Positions 48,944 to 56,907 of a stretch of DNA of 64,000 bases are shown here, one piece after another; position 1 is the first letter of the stretch, and the number at the start of each line of letters is the position of its first letter. The DNA comes from Marinobacter nitratireducens (GTDB taxonomy: Bacteria; Pseudomonadota; Gammaproteobacteria; Pseudomonadales; Oleiphilaceae), in NCBI RefSeq assembly GCF_000708045.1, contig NZ_ANIE01000003.1, positions 124,001 to 188,000 of the forward strand, read 5' to 3'. The notes under the pieces are model-generated. The model did not search any database. It was not told the origin of the DNA and saw only the letters and a list, made by a program, of their open reading frames with translations. Both the position numbers and the translations under genes were made by a program.

Positions 48944-50179
48944 TCACTCCCCCATGCAATAAACAGCGGATTCGGCAAAGACCTGTTTCAGGTCGAACCC
49001 ATGGCTGCGAAAGCTATTCACCATACTGGTCAGTTGGGCCCGATCTGCGCTATTCGATGGCGAGCGAAGACAGACGTTTTTGAAAACCTTGGTTACCTGG
49101 CATTCTGCAAACGCCTCTGAATGGGCAAACTCCTGCCCCAAACTCTTGGCACCGGTTCCCGAGCCGGGCAAAGCCTGATCCCAGCCCAGGCTGCGATTGG
49201 CTCCTGATCGCCAATAGTTATCCCAATGGTCATCGGGTGTGACGTACCCGTACTCAAACGTTGTGGCATTGATATGGTACTTGGCTTGTACCCGGGTCCC
49301 GGTAGCGGGATCGATATCGTTTGTCGTGTTGTACACGAGTCGGCCAAGCGTTCCGTCAGGATCGGTATTGGGATCGTACTCGTAGTCGTAATAGGCGAAA
49401 GCCTGGGTCATGGGGTCCATGCCACTGTGGCAGCCCACACAGCTGTTGAGAAAAACACGGCTGTCTCCACCAGGACTTCGGGAGACATCCTGCCGGATAC
49501 GATCTGGCGGTAGGGTGACATCGGCGACTTGCTCCAGGTCGTTACACATATGGTTGAGCAGCGTGAAACGGAACATGGCGCGATTGGTTCCCGCACTGAA
49601 AAAAGCTCTGGCGGCGGCTCTGGAAGTGATTACACCAGCGGTGGCAGGAGAGGGAAGGCCGTTGTAGGTGGATTGATTTACCCGAACCAGATTGTCCTTC
49701 AGGCTCATGCCGGCATTTTCCAGGGCTTCGTAATGATCGTTGTTGCTGGTGGAATAGCCGGGAAGCCCGAGCGAGGGATCGGCAATATACAGGACGTCGT
49801 CAAACAAGACCTTCCTGAAGTCCTCGCCATCTCTGACAAGGCCGATCACTGTCGCGCTGTAGTCATTCAAGGGTACGAACTTCGACATGGCCTCGTTGGT
49901 CCATGGTGCAACCATGTTCTTGAGAGTGACGTCGAAAAATGCGCTGTCTTCCATGGCGGTATAGGCTGCATTCAATGCAGAGCCCGACTGTATGTCAGAG
50001 GCCATGTCGTCCAGAACCACGGCTGAAGGTGGCACACCCGCGATACGGTCGTGTATTCGTTTGGCTTGTTCCCTGGGGCCGGCACCTGCAATTCCGACCT
50101 GACATGCGAAGATAGCGGCGAGGAGAGATGTGCAACCGCCCTTGATTGTCGGGCTCCAGGTCCTTCTCAGTTCACACAT
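48944..50179 (-). CDS. Exported haem-c protein, DUF1585/DUF1592-like, function unknown
   Basis: 411 residues from ATG 50179 with an AAGGA-containing leader. Signal peptide with core TSLLAAIFACQVGIAGAG. One CVGCH haem-c motif (247-251) is followed by SGMDPM, a sequence typical of the planctomycete-type cytochrome domains (DUF1588/DUF1585), in which the Met nearby can be the second iron ligand. First gene of the minus-strand operon, divergent from the HzsA-like gene across a 198-bp AT-rich region. Precise family membership needs a profile search; the haem motif and export signal are plain in the sequence. Confidence 0.65.
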   Translation of the reverse strand: MCELRRTWSPTIKGGCTSLLAAIFACQVGIAGAGPREQAKRIHDRIAGVPPSAVVLDDMASDIQSGSALNAAYTAMEDSAFFDVTLKNMVAPWTNEAMSKFVPLNDYSATVIGLVRDGEDFRKVLFDDVLYIADPSLGLPGYSTSNNDHYEALENAGMSLKDNLVRVNQSTYNGLPSPATAGVITSRAAARAFFSAGTNRAMFRFTLLNHMCNDLEQVADVTLPPDRIRQDVSRSPGGDSRVFLNSCVGCHSGMDPMTQAFAYYDYEYDPNTDPDGTLGRLVYNTTNDIDPATGTRVQAKYHINATTFEYGYVTPDDHWDNYWRSGANRSLGWDQALPGSGTGAKSLGQEFAHSEAFAECQVTKVFKNVCLRSPSNSADRAQLTSMVNSFRSHGFDLKQVFAESAVYCMGE

Positions 50180-50377
50180 TTCCTTACCCTCGCTGATTGT
50201 TCGCTTTTGCACCTTAATGCATATTTGACATCTATTAAAAGTTTATGGGTTGTAATAATCTGCGTTTTGAGTTCTGGGCCACGTTATTACATTGTGTTAC
50301 GCAAATGCCGTAGTGAGTGGCGCCGAAGCGGACTTAATTTATGTCATGGAACGTATGCAATCACAGGGTTTAGTGAA
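50180..50377. promoter_or_regulatory. AT-rich divergent promoter region between the two halves of the envelope island
   Basis: Separates the minus-strand cytochrome operon from the plus-strand long operon. A TTGACA hexamer is at 50225-50230, but no convincing -10 was found at the right distance. No palindrome of note was seen. Confidence 0.4.
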
Positions 50378-53023
50378 TTGGGAATTAAGTCATTTCATCC
50401 GCATTTTCATAGGCTTGGCCGCGTGTTTCCGATTCTGGGAGCGGTGGTGCTAAGTACTGGCTGTCTTTCCAGCAGTGAGAGTCAGCAAGCCGACCCGGTG
50501 GTTGTCGAGAATCCGGTGATATTTATCAAGAGACCGTTGATGTTTGATGAAAACACCGGTGCTCTCGTTGAAGATAATCTTGCCGACCCCTCTGCATTTC
50601 GTCCCGGTGCCAGATTATTTCTGAAAAAAAGCGCATCTGCGGATTCGACAATCAAAGATATTTCCTCCTCAGCGTTCTCCGCTGCGCCGGCTAGTGGCTA
50701 CGACGTCAAGGATCTGCATGTCTCGCACGACGGTCGTCGCGTCCTATTCGCTATGCGAGCGCCAGAAATTGAGGGTGCTGATGACGATGAACAGCCTACC
50801 TGGAACATCTGGGAATATGACCTCGACAGCGCCGCTCTGAGCCGGGTTATTGATTCGGATGTGATTGCGAAGGCTGGCCAGGATATTGCCCCGGCCTACC
50901 TTCCGGACGGGCGGATCGTGTTTTCTTCAACCCGCCAGAGAGCCTCGAAGGCCATTCTTCTTGATGAGGGAAAGCCGCAGTTCACGGCTCAGGATGAAGA
51001 GGGGGACTCGCCCGCGTTTGTTTTGCACGTTATGGATGATGATGGCGGAAACATTGAACAGATTACGTTCAATCAGAGCCATGATCTTGATCCGTTGGTT
51101 GCGGAGGATGGCAAGATCCTGTTCAGTCGTTGGGACAACGCTGGCCAGACCCGGAACAACGGCGTCAATCTGTACAGCGTTAATCCAGACGGTACGGAGC
51201 TGGGGTATCTTTATGGTCGCCATTCCCACGATACCTCGAGTGGCTCTCTGGTTGTGCATTATCTGAACCCGCAGAAAACCGATTCTGGCTCTGTGCTTGC
51301 GCAGCTTCGACCGTTCGAAAGTGCCGACTATGCCTCTTATCCCGTCGAAGTGTCCGTTGCCCAGTACGTGGAAGCCGATTTGCGGGTTGACGGCGCACCG
51401 GGCTCGGGCCAGAGAGCGCTGGTCACCGGCGCCGGGTTCGCTGGCGAGGTGTCCCTGAACGGTAGTTTTGGCGCGGTTTCTCCATTGCTTGATGGCACCG
51501 GGCGGTACCTGGTGAGTTGGACCCCTTGCCGGTTGAGGGAAACAGCAGGCAACCGAATCGTAAACTGCACGCAGGAGCGCTTGAACTCAGAGAATTATGA
51601 ACCTGCGGAGCCGGTATACGGCCTCTGGCTTTTTGATATTGCCGCCGGAACTCAGCGCCCCGTCGTGGAGCCGGTGGAAGGCGAGCAGTTTGATGAGGCG
51701 GTGCTGATGAGAGAGCGGCCACTGGAAACGTTTATTCCGGAGTCGCAATTTCCGGGTGAAGAGGCCACGCTGGCTGATTCGGGATATGGCGTGTTGCATA
51801 TCCGAAGCGTCTACGACGTTGATGGAACAGATACTGCGCCGGGGAGCATTGCTGCCACCGCAGATCCGGCCCAGACTGATCCAAATGACCGGCCCGCGCG
51901 TTTTCTGCGTCTTGAGAAACCGGTATCCATGCCTGATGACAGTGTCCGCGATTTTGATAACAGTGCCTTCGGCCGAAGCCGTGGGCAGTTGATGCGGGAA
52001 ATCCTGGGTTATGTGCCGATAGAGCCGGATGGTTCGGTGAAAGTGGCGGTACCTGCCAATGTTGCCTTCGCCGTGAGCGTCCTCGATGCAAATGGTCAAC
52101 GTCTGGGGGCCCGCCATCAGAACTGGCTGACGGTTCGACCGGGCGAAACCCTTGAGTGTAATGGATGCCACAACCCGAATAGCGGGATATCCCATGGACG
52201 CGCTGACGCCACCCCAGCTTCAGTTTGGCCAGGTGCGGCTACGACGGGGCTGCCTTTCCCTAACACGGAGTCGTCACTTTTTGCGGACATGGGGGAAACA
52301 ATGGCTGAGGCATATGGGCGTATCAACCAGATCCGTAAACCCGCACCCAACGTGGTATACGCCGATGAATGGACGGACTCCGCTGTCGTACCCAAGGCTG
52401 ACTCTTTCGATTTTTCCTACAGCGATCTGCAGACACAGGCACCGATCTCTACGTCCTGTTCTATCGAATGGGCAGCGAACTGCCGAATCGTCATCAACTA
52501 CGAGCAGCACATTCATCCGCTGTGGGATCTTTCCAGGGAGGTCCGTGATAGCGACGGGGTAGTCGTGGCTGATTACACCTGCACCGGTTGCCATACTGAT
52601 CGCGATGCTGCGGGCGCGCAACAGGTGCCGGTGGCTCAGTTGGACCTTACCGATGGACCGTCGCCCGATGAACCTGACCATCTCAAGGCCTATAGGGAGT
52701 TGCTGTTTCCGGACAACCAGCAGGAACTGAGCGGAGGGGCGCTGATTGATGTGTTGGTGGATTCCGGTGACGTGCTCAGGGATGACGAGGGGAACCCGAT
52801 TCTGGATGCCAATGGTGACCCTCAGCCGATTTTTGAAACGGTACCCGTCAATGCGTCCATGTCAGTCAATGGTGCGGCAGCGTCCTCCGTATTCCTGAAT
52901 GTTTTTCGTCGTGGGGGAACCCATGAAGGGTTCCTGTCCCCAGCGGAGTTGCGCCTGATCAGTGAATGGCTGGATATCGGGGCTCAATACTGGAATAACC
53001 CGTTCCTGGCACCGGAAAACTGA
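50378..53023 (+). CDS. Di-haem HzsA-like lipoprotein with TolB-type propeller
   Basis: About 881 residues. No ATG gives a sensible start. TTG 50378, with AGGG 9 bases upstream, yields a lipoprotein signal ending LSTGC (Cys about 29). A beta-propeller with PD40/TolB-type repeats follows at about 105-270 (DGRIVFSSTRQ, EDGKILFSRWDN). Haem-c motifs are CNGCH (594-598) and CTGCH (735-739). The whole resembles the middle-domain family of hydrazine synthase alpha subunit (HzsA), which outside anammox bacteria has no known substrate. First gene of the long plus-strand operon; the next gene starts 4 bases after its stop. The exact start remains uncertain. Confidence 0.7.
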   Translation: MGIKSFHPHFHRLGRVFPILGAVVLSTGCLSSSESQQADPVVVENPVIFIKRPLMFDENTGALVEDNLADPSAFRPGARLFLKKSASADSTIKDISSSAFSAAPASGYDVKDLHVSHDGRRVLFAMRAPEIEGADDDEQPTWNIWEYDLDSAALSRVIDSDVIAKAGQDIAPAYLPDGRIVFSSTRQRASKAILLDEGKPQFTAQDEEGDSPAFVLHVMDDDGGNIEQITFNQSHDLDPLVAEDGKILFSRWDNAGQTRNNGVNLYSVNPDGTELGYLYGRHSHDTSSGSLVVHYLNPQKTDSGSVLAQLRPFESADYASYPVEVSVAQYVEADLRVDGAPGSGQRALVTGAGFAGEVSLNGSFGAVSPLLDGTGRYLVSWTPCRLRETAGNRIVNCTQERLNSENYEPAEPVYGLWLFDIAAGTQRPVVEPVEGEQFDEAVLMRERPLETFIPESQFPGEEATLADSGYGVLHIRSVYDVDGTDTAPGSIAATADPAQTDPNDRPARFLRLEKPVSMPDDSVRDFDNSAFGRSRGQLMREILGYVPIEPDGSVKVAVPANVAFAVSVLDANGQRLGARHQNWLTVRPGETLECNGCHNPNSGISHGRADATPASVWPGAATTGLPFPNTESSLFADMGETMAEAYGRINQIRKPAPNVVYADEWTDSAVVPKADSFDFSYSDLQTQAPISTSCSIEWAANCRIVINYEQHIHPLWDLSREVRDSDGVVVADYTCTGCHTDRDAAGAQQVPVAQLDLTDGPSPDEPDHLKAYRELLFPDNQQELSGGALIDVLVDSGDVLRDDEGNPILDANGDPQPIFETVPVNASMSVNGAAASSVFLNVFRRGGTHEGFLSPAELRLISEWLDIGAQYWNNPFLAPEN

Positions 53024-53027
53024 TGTC

Positions 53028-53795
53028 GTGATAGGCCTCCACATCGTGCGAATTCTCGTTGTGATCTTCGGATTGTTGCCCGCATCGCTGATGGCTGGTG
53101 GATTCTGGAACAGTGGCGACACGACTGACCTCAGGGTCCGGATTGTTGAGCCCTATATTGAAGTGCGCACCGGTCCTGCGCCCGGCTATCCGGTCGTGCA
53201 TGCAAGCGAAAAAGGCGAGTGGCTGACGATTCTCAAGCGCAGAACCCGATGGATACAGGTCCGCGATGATCGGGGCCGCGAAGGCTGGGTGAGCGTCGCA
53301 GCCATTGCCAAGACCGAGGACCCGACGGGCGCCACGGTCGATCTGAAGGTAAGGAATTTTGACGAGTTCGCGCGGCGGGATTTTGAAGCGGGTCTGCTGA
53401 TGGGAGAGTTTGATGGCGCCCCGGTCACGTCCGTTTATGGTGGCTACTCGATGACGCGAAATCTTGCCGCAGAGCTATGGGCAAGTCACGTCCTTGGAAG
53501 TGCCTCCGAGATCCGAATGGTCAATGCCAATCTGGTGCATCAGCCGTTTCCTGAATGGCGGTTTTCACCATTTTTCACGTTAGGGATCGGGCATCTCTGG
53601 GTAGACCCGAAGGTTACCCTGGCGCAGCCTGAGGAACGTGATAACAGTGTGGGCCATGCCGGTCTGGGTATCAGAGCCTACATTACGGACCGTTATTTTA
53701 TCCGCGCCGAACTGAAGGAATACAAAATCTTTACCACCCGCAAGACAAACGAAGAAGCGACAGAATGGAAAATCGGATTAAGTATCTTTTTCTGA
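53028..53795 (+). CDS. SH3b domain plus outer membrane beta-barrel protein
   Basis: 255 residues from GTG 53028, which gives a signal peptide (IVRILVVIFGLLPASLMA|GG). A bacterial SH3 domain at about 44-95 (IEVRTGPAPGYPVVHASEKG, GREGWVSVAAI) may bind peptidoglycan. It is followed by a small barrel (115-255: GLLMGEFDGAPVTSVYGGYS, FFTLGIGHLWVDP) ending in Phe-Phe, a BAM-type terminal aromatic. Barrels of this type occur beside Glt-like gene clusters in Myxococcus. The 3' end overlaps the next barrel gene by 31 bases, which suggests coupled synthesis of the pair. Confidence 0.75.
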   Translation: MIGLHIVRILVVIFGLLPASLMAGGFWNSGDTTDLRVRIVEPYIEVRTGPAPGYPVVHASEKGEWLTILKRRTRWIQVRDDRGREGWVSVAAIAKTEDPTGATVDLKVRNFDEFARRDFEAGLLMGEFDGAPVTSVYGGYSMTRNLAAELWASHVLGSASEIRMVNANLVHQPFPEWRFSPFFTLGIGHLWVDPKVTLAQPEERDNSVGHAGLGIRAYITDRYFIRAELKEYKIFTTRKTNEEATEWKIGLSIFF

Positions 53796-54397
53796 GCCTG
53801 GCACTGGTGCTGGTGCCAACGCCTGGTGTGGCGGAGAGTCTGCAGCCAATGATCGAGCCAGATGTTTCGCCGGTGCCGGTAGACGAAGCTCTGATTGATA
53901 CCGAGGATTTTGAAATTGGCATTTTTGCTGGCGTCCTCAGTATCGAGGACTTTGAGTCCTCATTGCTCTATGGCGCGAGACTGAGCTATCACCTCAGCGA
54001 AACCCTGTTTTTTGAACTGGATGCCGGGTTTGCTGAGGGGGGCCAAACCAGCTTCGAAAAACTGGCAGGTAATGTCCAGGTTTTGAGTGATAGCGAGCGG
54101 GAATACAGCTATTACAGCATCAACCTTGGCTACAACGTGCTGCCGGGTGAGGCGTTTTTCAGTGAGAACTACGCGTTCAATACCAACTTTTATCTGATTG
54201 GCGGTGCTGGCGCTACGGAGTTTGCGGGTGATACCCGCTTCACCATCAATGTCGGCGCGGGTTATCAGATACTGTTGACGGACAGCGTTGCCATCCACCT
54301 CGGTCTGCGTCAGCACTATTTCCGCATGGACGCGTTGGGTGCCGAGAAAACCTCAATCAATACCGAAGTGAGCACAGCGCTCTCGGTGTTTTTCTAG
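53765..54397 (+). CDS. Outer membrane beta-barrel domain protein (Glt-island type)
   Basis: 210 residues. Signal peptide 1-23 (LFLSLALVLVPTPGVA|E), then an acidic linker and an eight-stranded-looking barrel (FEIGIFAGVLSIEDFESSLL, YGARLSYHLSETLFFELDAG, FYLIGGAGATEFAGD, GYQILLTDSVAIHLGLRQHYF), ending in Phe-Phe. It is similar in architecture to the preceding gene's barrel but has no SH3 domain. Probably a partner barrel, comparable with the GltA/GltB pair of the Myxococcus gliding machine. That comparison is by architecture and context only. Confidence 0.75.
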   Translation: MENRIKYLFLSLALVLVPTPGVAESLQPMIEPDVSPVPVDEALIDTEDFEIGIFAGVLSIEDFESSLLYGARLSYHLSETLFFELDAGFAEGGQTSFEKLAGNVQVLSDSEREYSYYSINLGYNVLPGEAFFSENYAFNTNFYLIGGAGATEFAGDTRFTINVGAGYQILLTDSVAIHLGLRQHYFRMDALGAEKTSINTEVSTALSVFF

Positions 54398-54411
54398 TTG
54401 TAGGAGTCACT

Positions 54412-54909
54412 ATGAAGACCGCATTTAAGTCCTTGCTGGCAGCCTTCCTGTTGGCCTGTGGTGCAGGTGCAAGCCAGGCTGAGACACTTGATGTTGCTGC
54501 ACCGGATTTCACCCTCAAGAGCAGGAGTGGAGAGAACCTGAGGCTTGAGGACCATCGTGGACAAGTCGTTATGCTCAATTTCTGGGCATCCTGGTGCGGC
54601 CCCTGTCGTCAGGAAATGCCCTTGATGAATGACATATACGGCCAATACAAGGATCTCGGTTTTACGATCCTGGCTGTGAATGTTGATGAAAACCGGGAGG
54701 AAGCCCTGCGGTTCCTTGAATCGGTACCGGTGAACTATCCGATTCTCTACGATCCTGAAAGCCAGGTCAGTGAGCTGTACCAAGTTCAGGCCATGCCTAC
54801 TACCGTCATGATCGATCGGAACGGCCAGGCCCGCTACATCCATTATGGTTTTAAGCCGGGCTACGAAGACGATTATGAGCAGCAGATTCGGGAACTTATT
54901 CGTGAGTGA
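54412..54909 (+). CDS. TlpA/ResA-type periplasmic thioredoxin
   Basis: 165 residues. Signal peptide (about 1-23, GASQA|E) and a thioredoxin fold with active site WCGPC (NFWASWCGPCRQEMP) and cis-Pro loop QAMPTTVMIDRNG. The fold suits a membrane-fed periplasmic reductase for disulphides, for example in apocytochrome haem motifs. GGAG precedes the ATG. Located between the barrel genes and the DUF4266 lipoprotein. Nearby clients with cysteine pairs are the CxxCH proteins and the C-terminal Cys-Gly-Cys of the DUF4266 protein. Which one it serves is not known. Confidence 0.88.
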   Translation: MKTAFKSLLAAFLLACGAGASQAETLDVAAPDFTLKSRSGENLRLEDHRGQVVMLNFWASWCGPCRQEMPLMNDIYGQYKDLGFTILAVNVDENREEALRFLESVPVNYPILYDPESQVSELYQVQAMPTTVMIDRNGQARYIHYGFKPGYEDDYEQQIRELIRE

Positions 54910-54926
54910 TTTTTTCGGGTGATGAT

Positions 54927-55166
54927 ATGGCCAGTCCGTTTTCTTTTATCGGGCCGCTGTTGATTGCGGTTTTGACAGTTTCAAGCGCCGGGTGCACTTC
55001 GATAAAACCCTGGGTAAAGCCCTATGAGCGAGATCGTTTGGCGGATCCGGTGATGAGCCTGAGCCGACATGGGAAGGCGGATGTCTATATGCACCATGTC
55101 TACCAAGCCAGGGAATCAGCCAGAGGCGCTGAGGGTGGTTCAGGGGGCGGCTGTGGCTGTAACTGA
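54927..55166 (+). CDS. DUF4266 lipoprotein
   Basis: 79 residues. Lipoprotein signal with lipobox SSAGC, then the family pattern VKPYERDRLADPVMSL and YMHHVYQARESARG, and a Gly-rich tail ending Gly-Cys-Gly-Cys-Asn. DUF4266 genes are typically followed by a DUF3570 gene, as here. The ATG at 54927 is preferred over the in-frame GTG at 54906, which overlaps tlpA. Function unknown. The cysteine-rich tail may bind metal or undergo disulphide exchange with the upstream thioredoxin. Confidence 0.85.
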   Translation: MASPFSFIGPLLIAVLTVSSAGCTSIKPWVKPYERDRLADPVMSLSRHGKADVYMHHVYQARESARGAEGGSGGGCGCN

Positions 55167-56310
55167 TTTTCGTCCGGTCGGTGCCTTTCTGATCCTGGCA
55201 CTTTTACCGTTTGCCGCTCCAGTTGCGGAATCGGCCACTCTTCCGGCAGATAACGTTGATGTTCTCTATCATCGATATGACGGCGGAGGAATGGTTATCG
55301 ATGGCCCCTCCGTGCTCGTACGCAAGAGCGCGGGATCGCAGGTATCCCTGACTGGACAGTACTATGTTGATTCCGTGTCTGCGGCATCTGTTGATGTACT
55401 GGCTACGGCCAGTCCGTACCAGGAGGAAAGAACCGAGTATTCGGTGGGGCTCGACTACCTCTACGACCAGTCCACGATGAGTCTTGGTTTTACCAACAGC
55501 TCCGAAAACGATTTTGAATCCGACACCGTGTTTTTCTCTGTTACGCAGGAGTTCTTTGGTGGTATGTCCACATTGAAAATGGGATTTGCCAGTGGTTGGG
55601 ACGAAGTGGGCAAAGTCGGAAACCCATCGTTCGAAGAAGATGTGGACCGACGTAATTACCAGCTGGGCCTGAGTCAGGTCCTCACACGTAACAGCCTGCT
55701 GGGAATTGATCTGGAGGTAGTGACTGATGAAGGGTATCTGCAGAACCCCTATCGTCAGAATCGCTACCTGAATCCGAACGACACGACCTCGTTCCTTTAC
55801 CAGCCAGAGCGTTACCCGGAAACCCGGACCAGCACTGCTGTCGCTGCCCGCGCACTGTATCACCTGCCATATCGAGCGTCGCTGAGGGGAGAGTACCGCT
55901 TCTTTACCGACAGTTGGGGTATTGATGCCCATACCGTTGAGTTTGCCTACGTTCACGCATTGGATGCGCGCTGGACACTTGAAGGTTCGGTTCGCTACTA
56001 CACGCAAAACGCCGCTGACTTCTACAGCGATCTTTACGCCTTTGAGAACTCTCAAACGCATCTGGGCAGAGATAAGGAGCTCAGTACCCTCTCCGGTACG
56101 ACTCTGGGCACTGGTGCCGTGTATGAATGGAAACAGACGAGTCTTCCGGGTATAGATCGGCTCCAGTTCAGTCTGCTCTTGAGCTGGCTGAGTTTTGACT
56201 ATGACGATTTCAGGGATGTGACTGCCGGGGACAATTTCCTTCCCGGCGAGGAACCGCTTTACTCCTTTGATGCCTGGGTGACGAGGGCATCAGTGATACT
56301 TGACTACTGA
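55153..56310 (+). CDS. DUF3570 outer membrane beta-barrel protein
   Basis: About 385 residues from GTG 55153. It has a G-rich ribosome binding site 2-10 bases upstream and gives a proper signal peptide (FLILALLPFAAPVAESA). ATGs further upstream at 55069-55096 would place a long polar stretch before it. The start lies within the last codons of the DUF4266 gene, so the two are translationally coupled. The mature protein is a large barrel with many alternating strands (QVSLTGQYYVDSVSAASVDV, YSVGLDYLYDQSTMSLGFTN) ending in Leu-Asp-Tyr. Family function unknown; DUF3570, DUF4266 and ApbE often occur together. Confidence 0.85.
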   Translation: MAVTDFRPVGAFLILALLPFAAPVAESATLPADNVDVLYHRYDGGGMVIDGPSVLVRKSAGSQVSLTGQYYVDSVSAASVDVLATASPYQEERTEYSVGLDYLYDQSTMSLGFTNSSENDFESDTVFFSVTQEFFGGMSTLKMGFASGWDEVGKVGNPSFEEDVDRRNYQLGLSQVLTRNSLLGIDLEVVTDEGYLQNPYRQNRYLNPNDTTSFLYQPERYPETRTSTAVAARALYHLPYRASLRGEYRFFTDSWGIDAHTVEFAYVHALDARWTLEGSVRYYTQNAADFYSDLYAFENSQTHLGRDKELSTLSGTTLGTGAVYEWKQTSLPGIDRLQFSLLLSWLSFDYDDFRDVTAGDNFLPGEEPLYSFDAWVTRASVILDY

Positions 56311-56329
56311 GTCCGTGGGAATACTGAAC

Positions 56330-56890
56330 ATGACTATTTTCTCTCCAATCAGATTAACGGCCCGGATGGTGCTCATCATAGCCGCAGGCCTCTGGCTTGG
56401 ATCGGTGCTTCCTGCGACAGCAGCGCCGGAAGGCGAGGCCAAGGATCAGGCGGTCGCAGAGCAGGTGGAAGCGCTAAAAAAGAAAATCATCCGACTCAAC
56501 CGTGACCTGTTTATCCTCGAAGAGGATCTGTTATTTCCAGCCAGTACTCAGTTTGCCGTATTTGTGAGCGTGGACGCGGGGGAATTTCTCAAGCTCGATG
56601 CAGTGAAACTCAAGGTCGATGGCCGGGTCGTCGCATCCTACCTCTACACCGAACGTCAGGTTAGGGCCCTGGAGCGCGGCGGAATGCAGCGCCTGTACAT
56701 GGATAACCTGAAAACGGGCTCCCATGAGGTGACCGCTTTTGTTGAGGGAATCGGGCCGGATAACCGGGCCTACAAACAGGCCGCAACGCTGGCCTTTGAT
56801 AAGGGAACGGGGACCACTGCCCTGGAAATCCGTGTGAAGGATCGGTCGTCAGATTACCAACCCGAAGTCACCATCGTGGAGTGGGAGTAA
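56330..56890 (+). CDS. Secreted coiled-coil/beta protein of Glt-like clusters
   Basis: 186 residues from ATG 56330. Signal peptide (to about 32, PATAA|P), a short coiled coil (AEQVEALKKKIIRLNRDLFI) and a beta-rich domain (FAVFVSVDAGEFLKLDAVKL, GGMQRLYMDNLKTGSHEVTA, VTIVEWE). Related proteins are frequently mis-annotated as AraC regulators, but there is no DNA-binding domain. I recall such proteins beside outer membrane barrels and giant TPR proteins in other genomes, which is also the setting here. A periplasmic scaffold or linker role is inferred. Confidence 0.65.
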   Translation: MTIFSPIRLTARMVLIIAAGLWLGSVLPATAAPEGEAKDQAVAEQVEALKKKIIRLNRDLFILEEDLLFPASTQFAVFVSVDAGEFLKLDAVKLKVDGRVVASYLYTERQVRALERGGMQRLYMDNLKTGSHEVTAFVEGIGPDNRAYKQAATLAFDKGTGTTALEIRVKDRSSDYQPEVTIVEWE

Positions 56891-56907
56891 TCCTGATCGT
56901 GGGACGG

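Noticed and set aside
50355..50453. Short frame MQSQGLVNWELS... with its own lipobox-like GLAAC just before the HzsA-like lipobox
   Set aside because: It stops after 32 codons and is out of frame with the long gene. A frameshift in the leader would be needed to join them, while an in-frame TTG start explains the gene without one.
50378..53023. Genuine hydrazine synthase activity
   Set aside because: No HzsB/HzsC partners or other anammox genes are present; only the domain architecture is shared.
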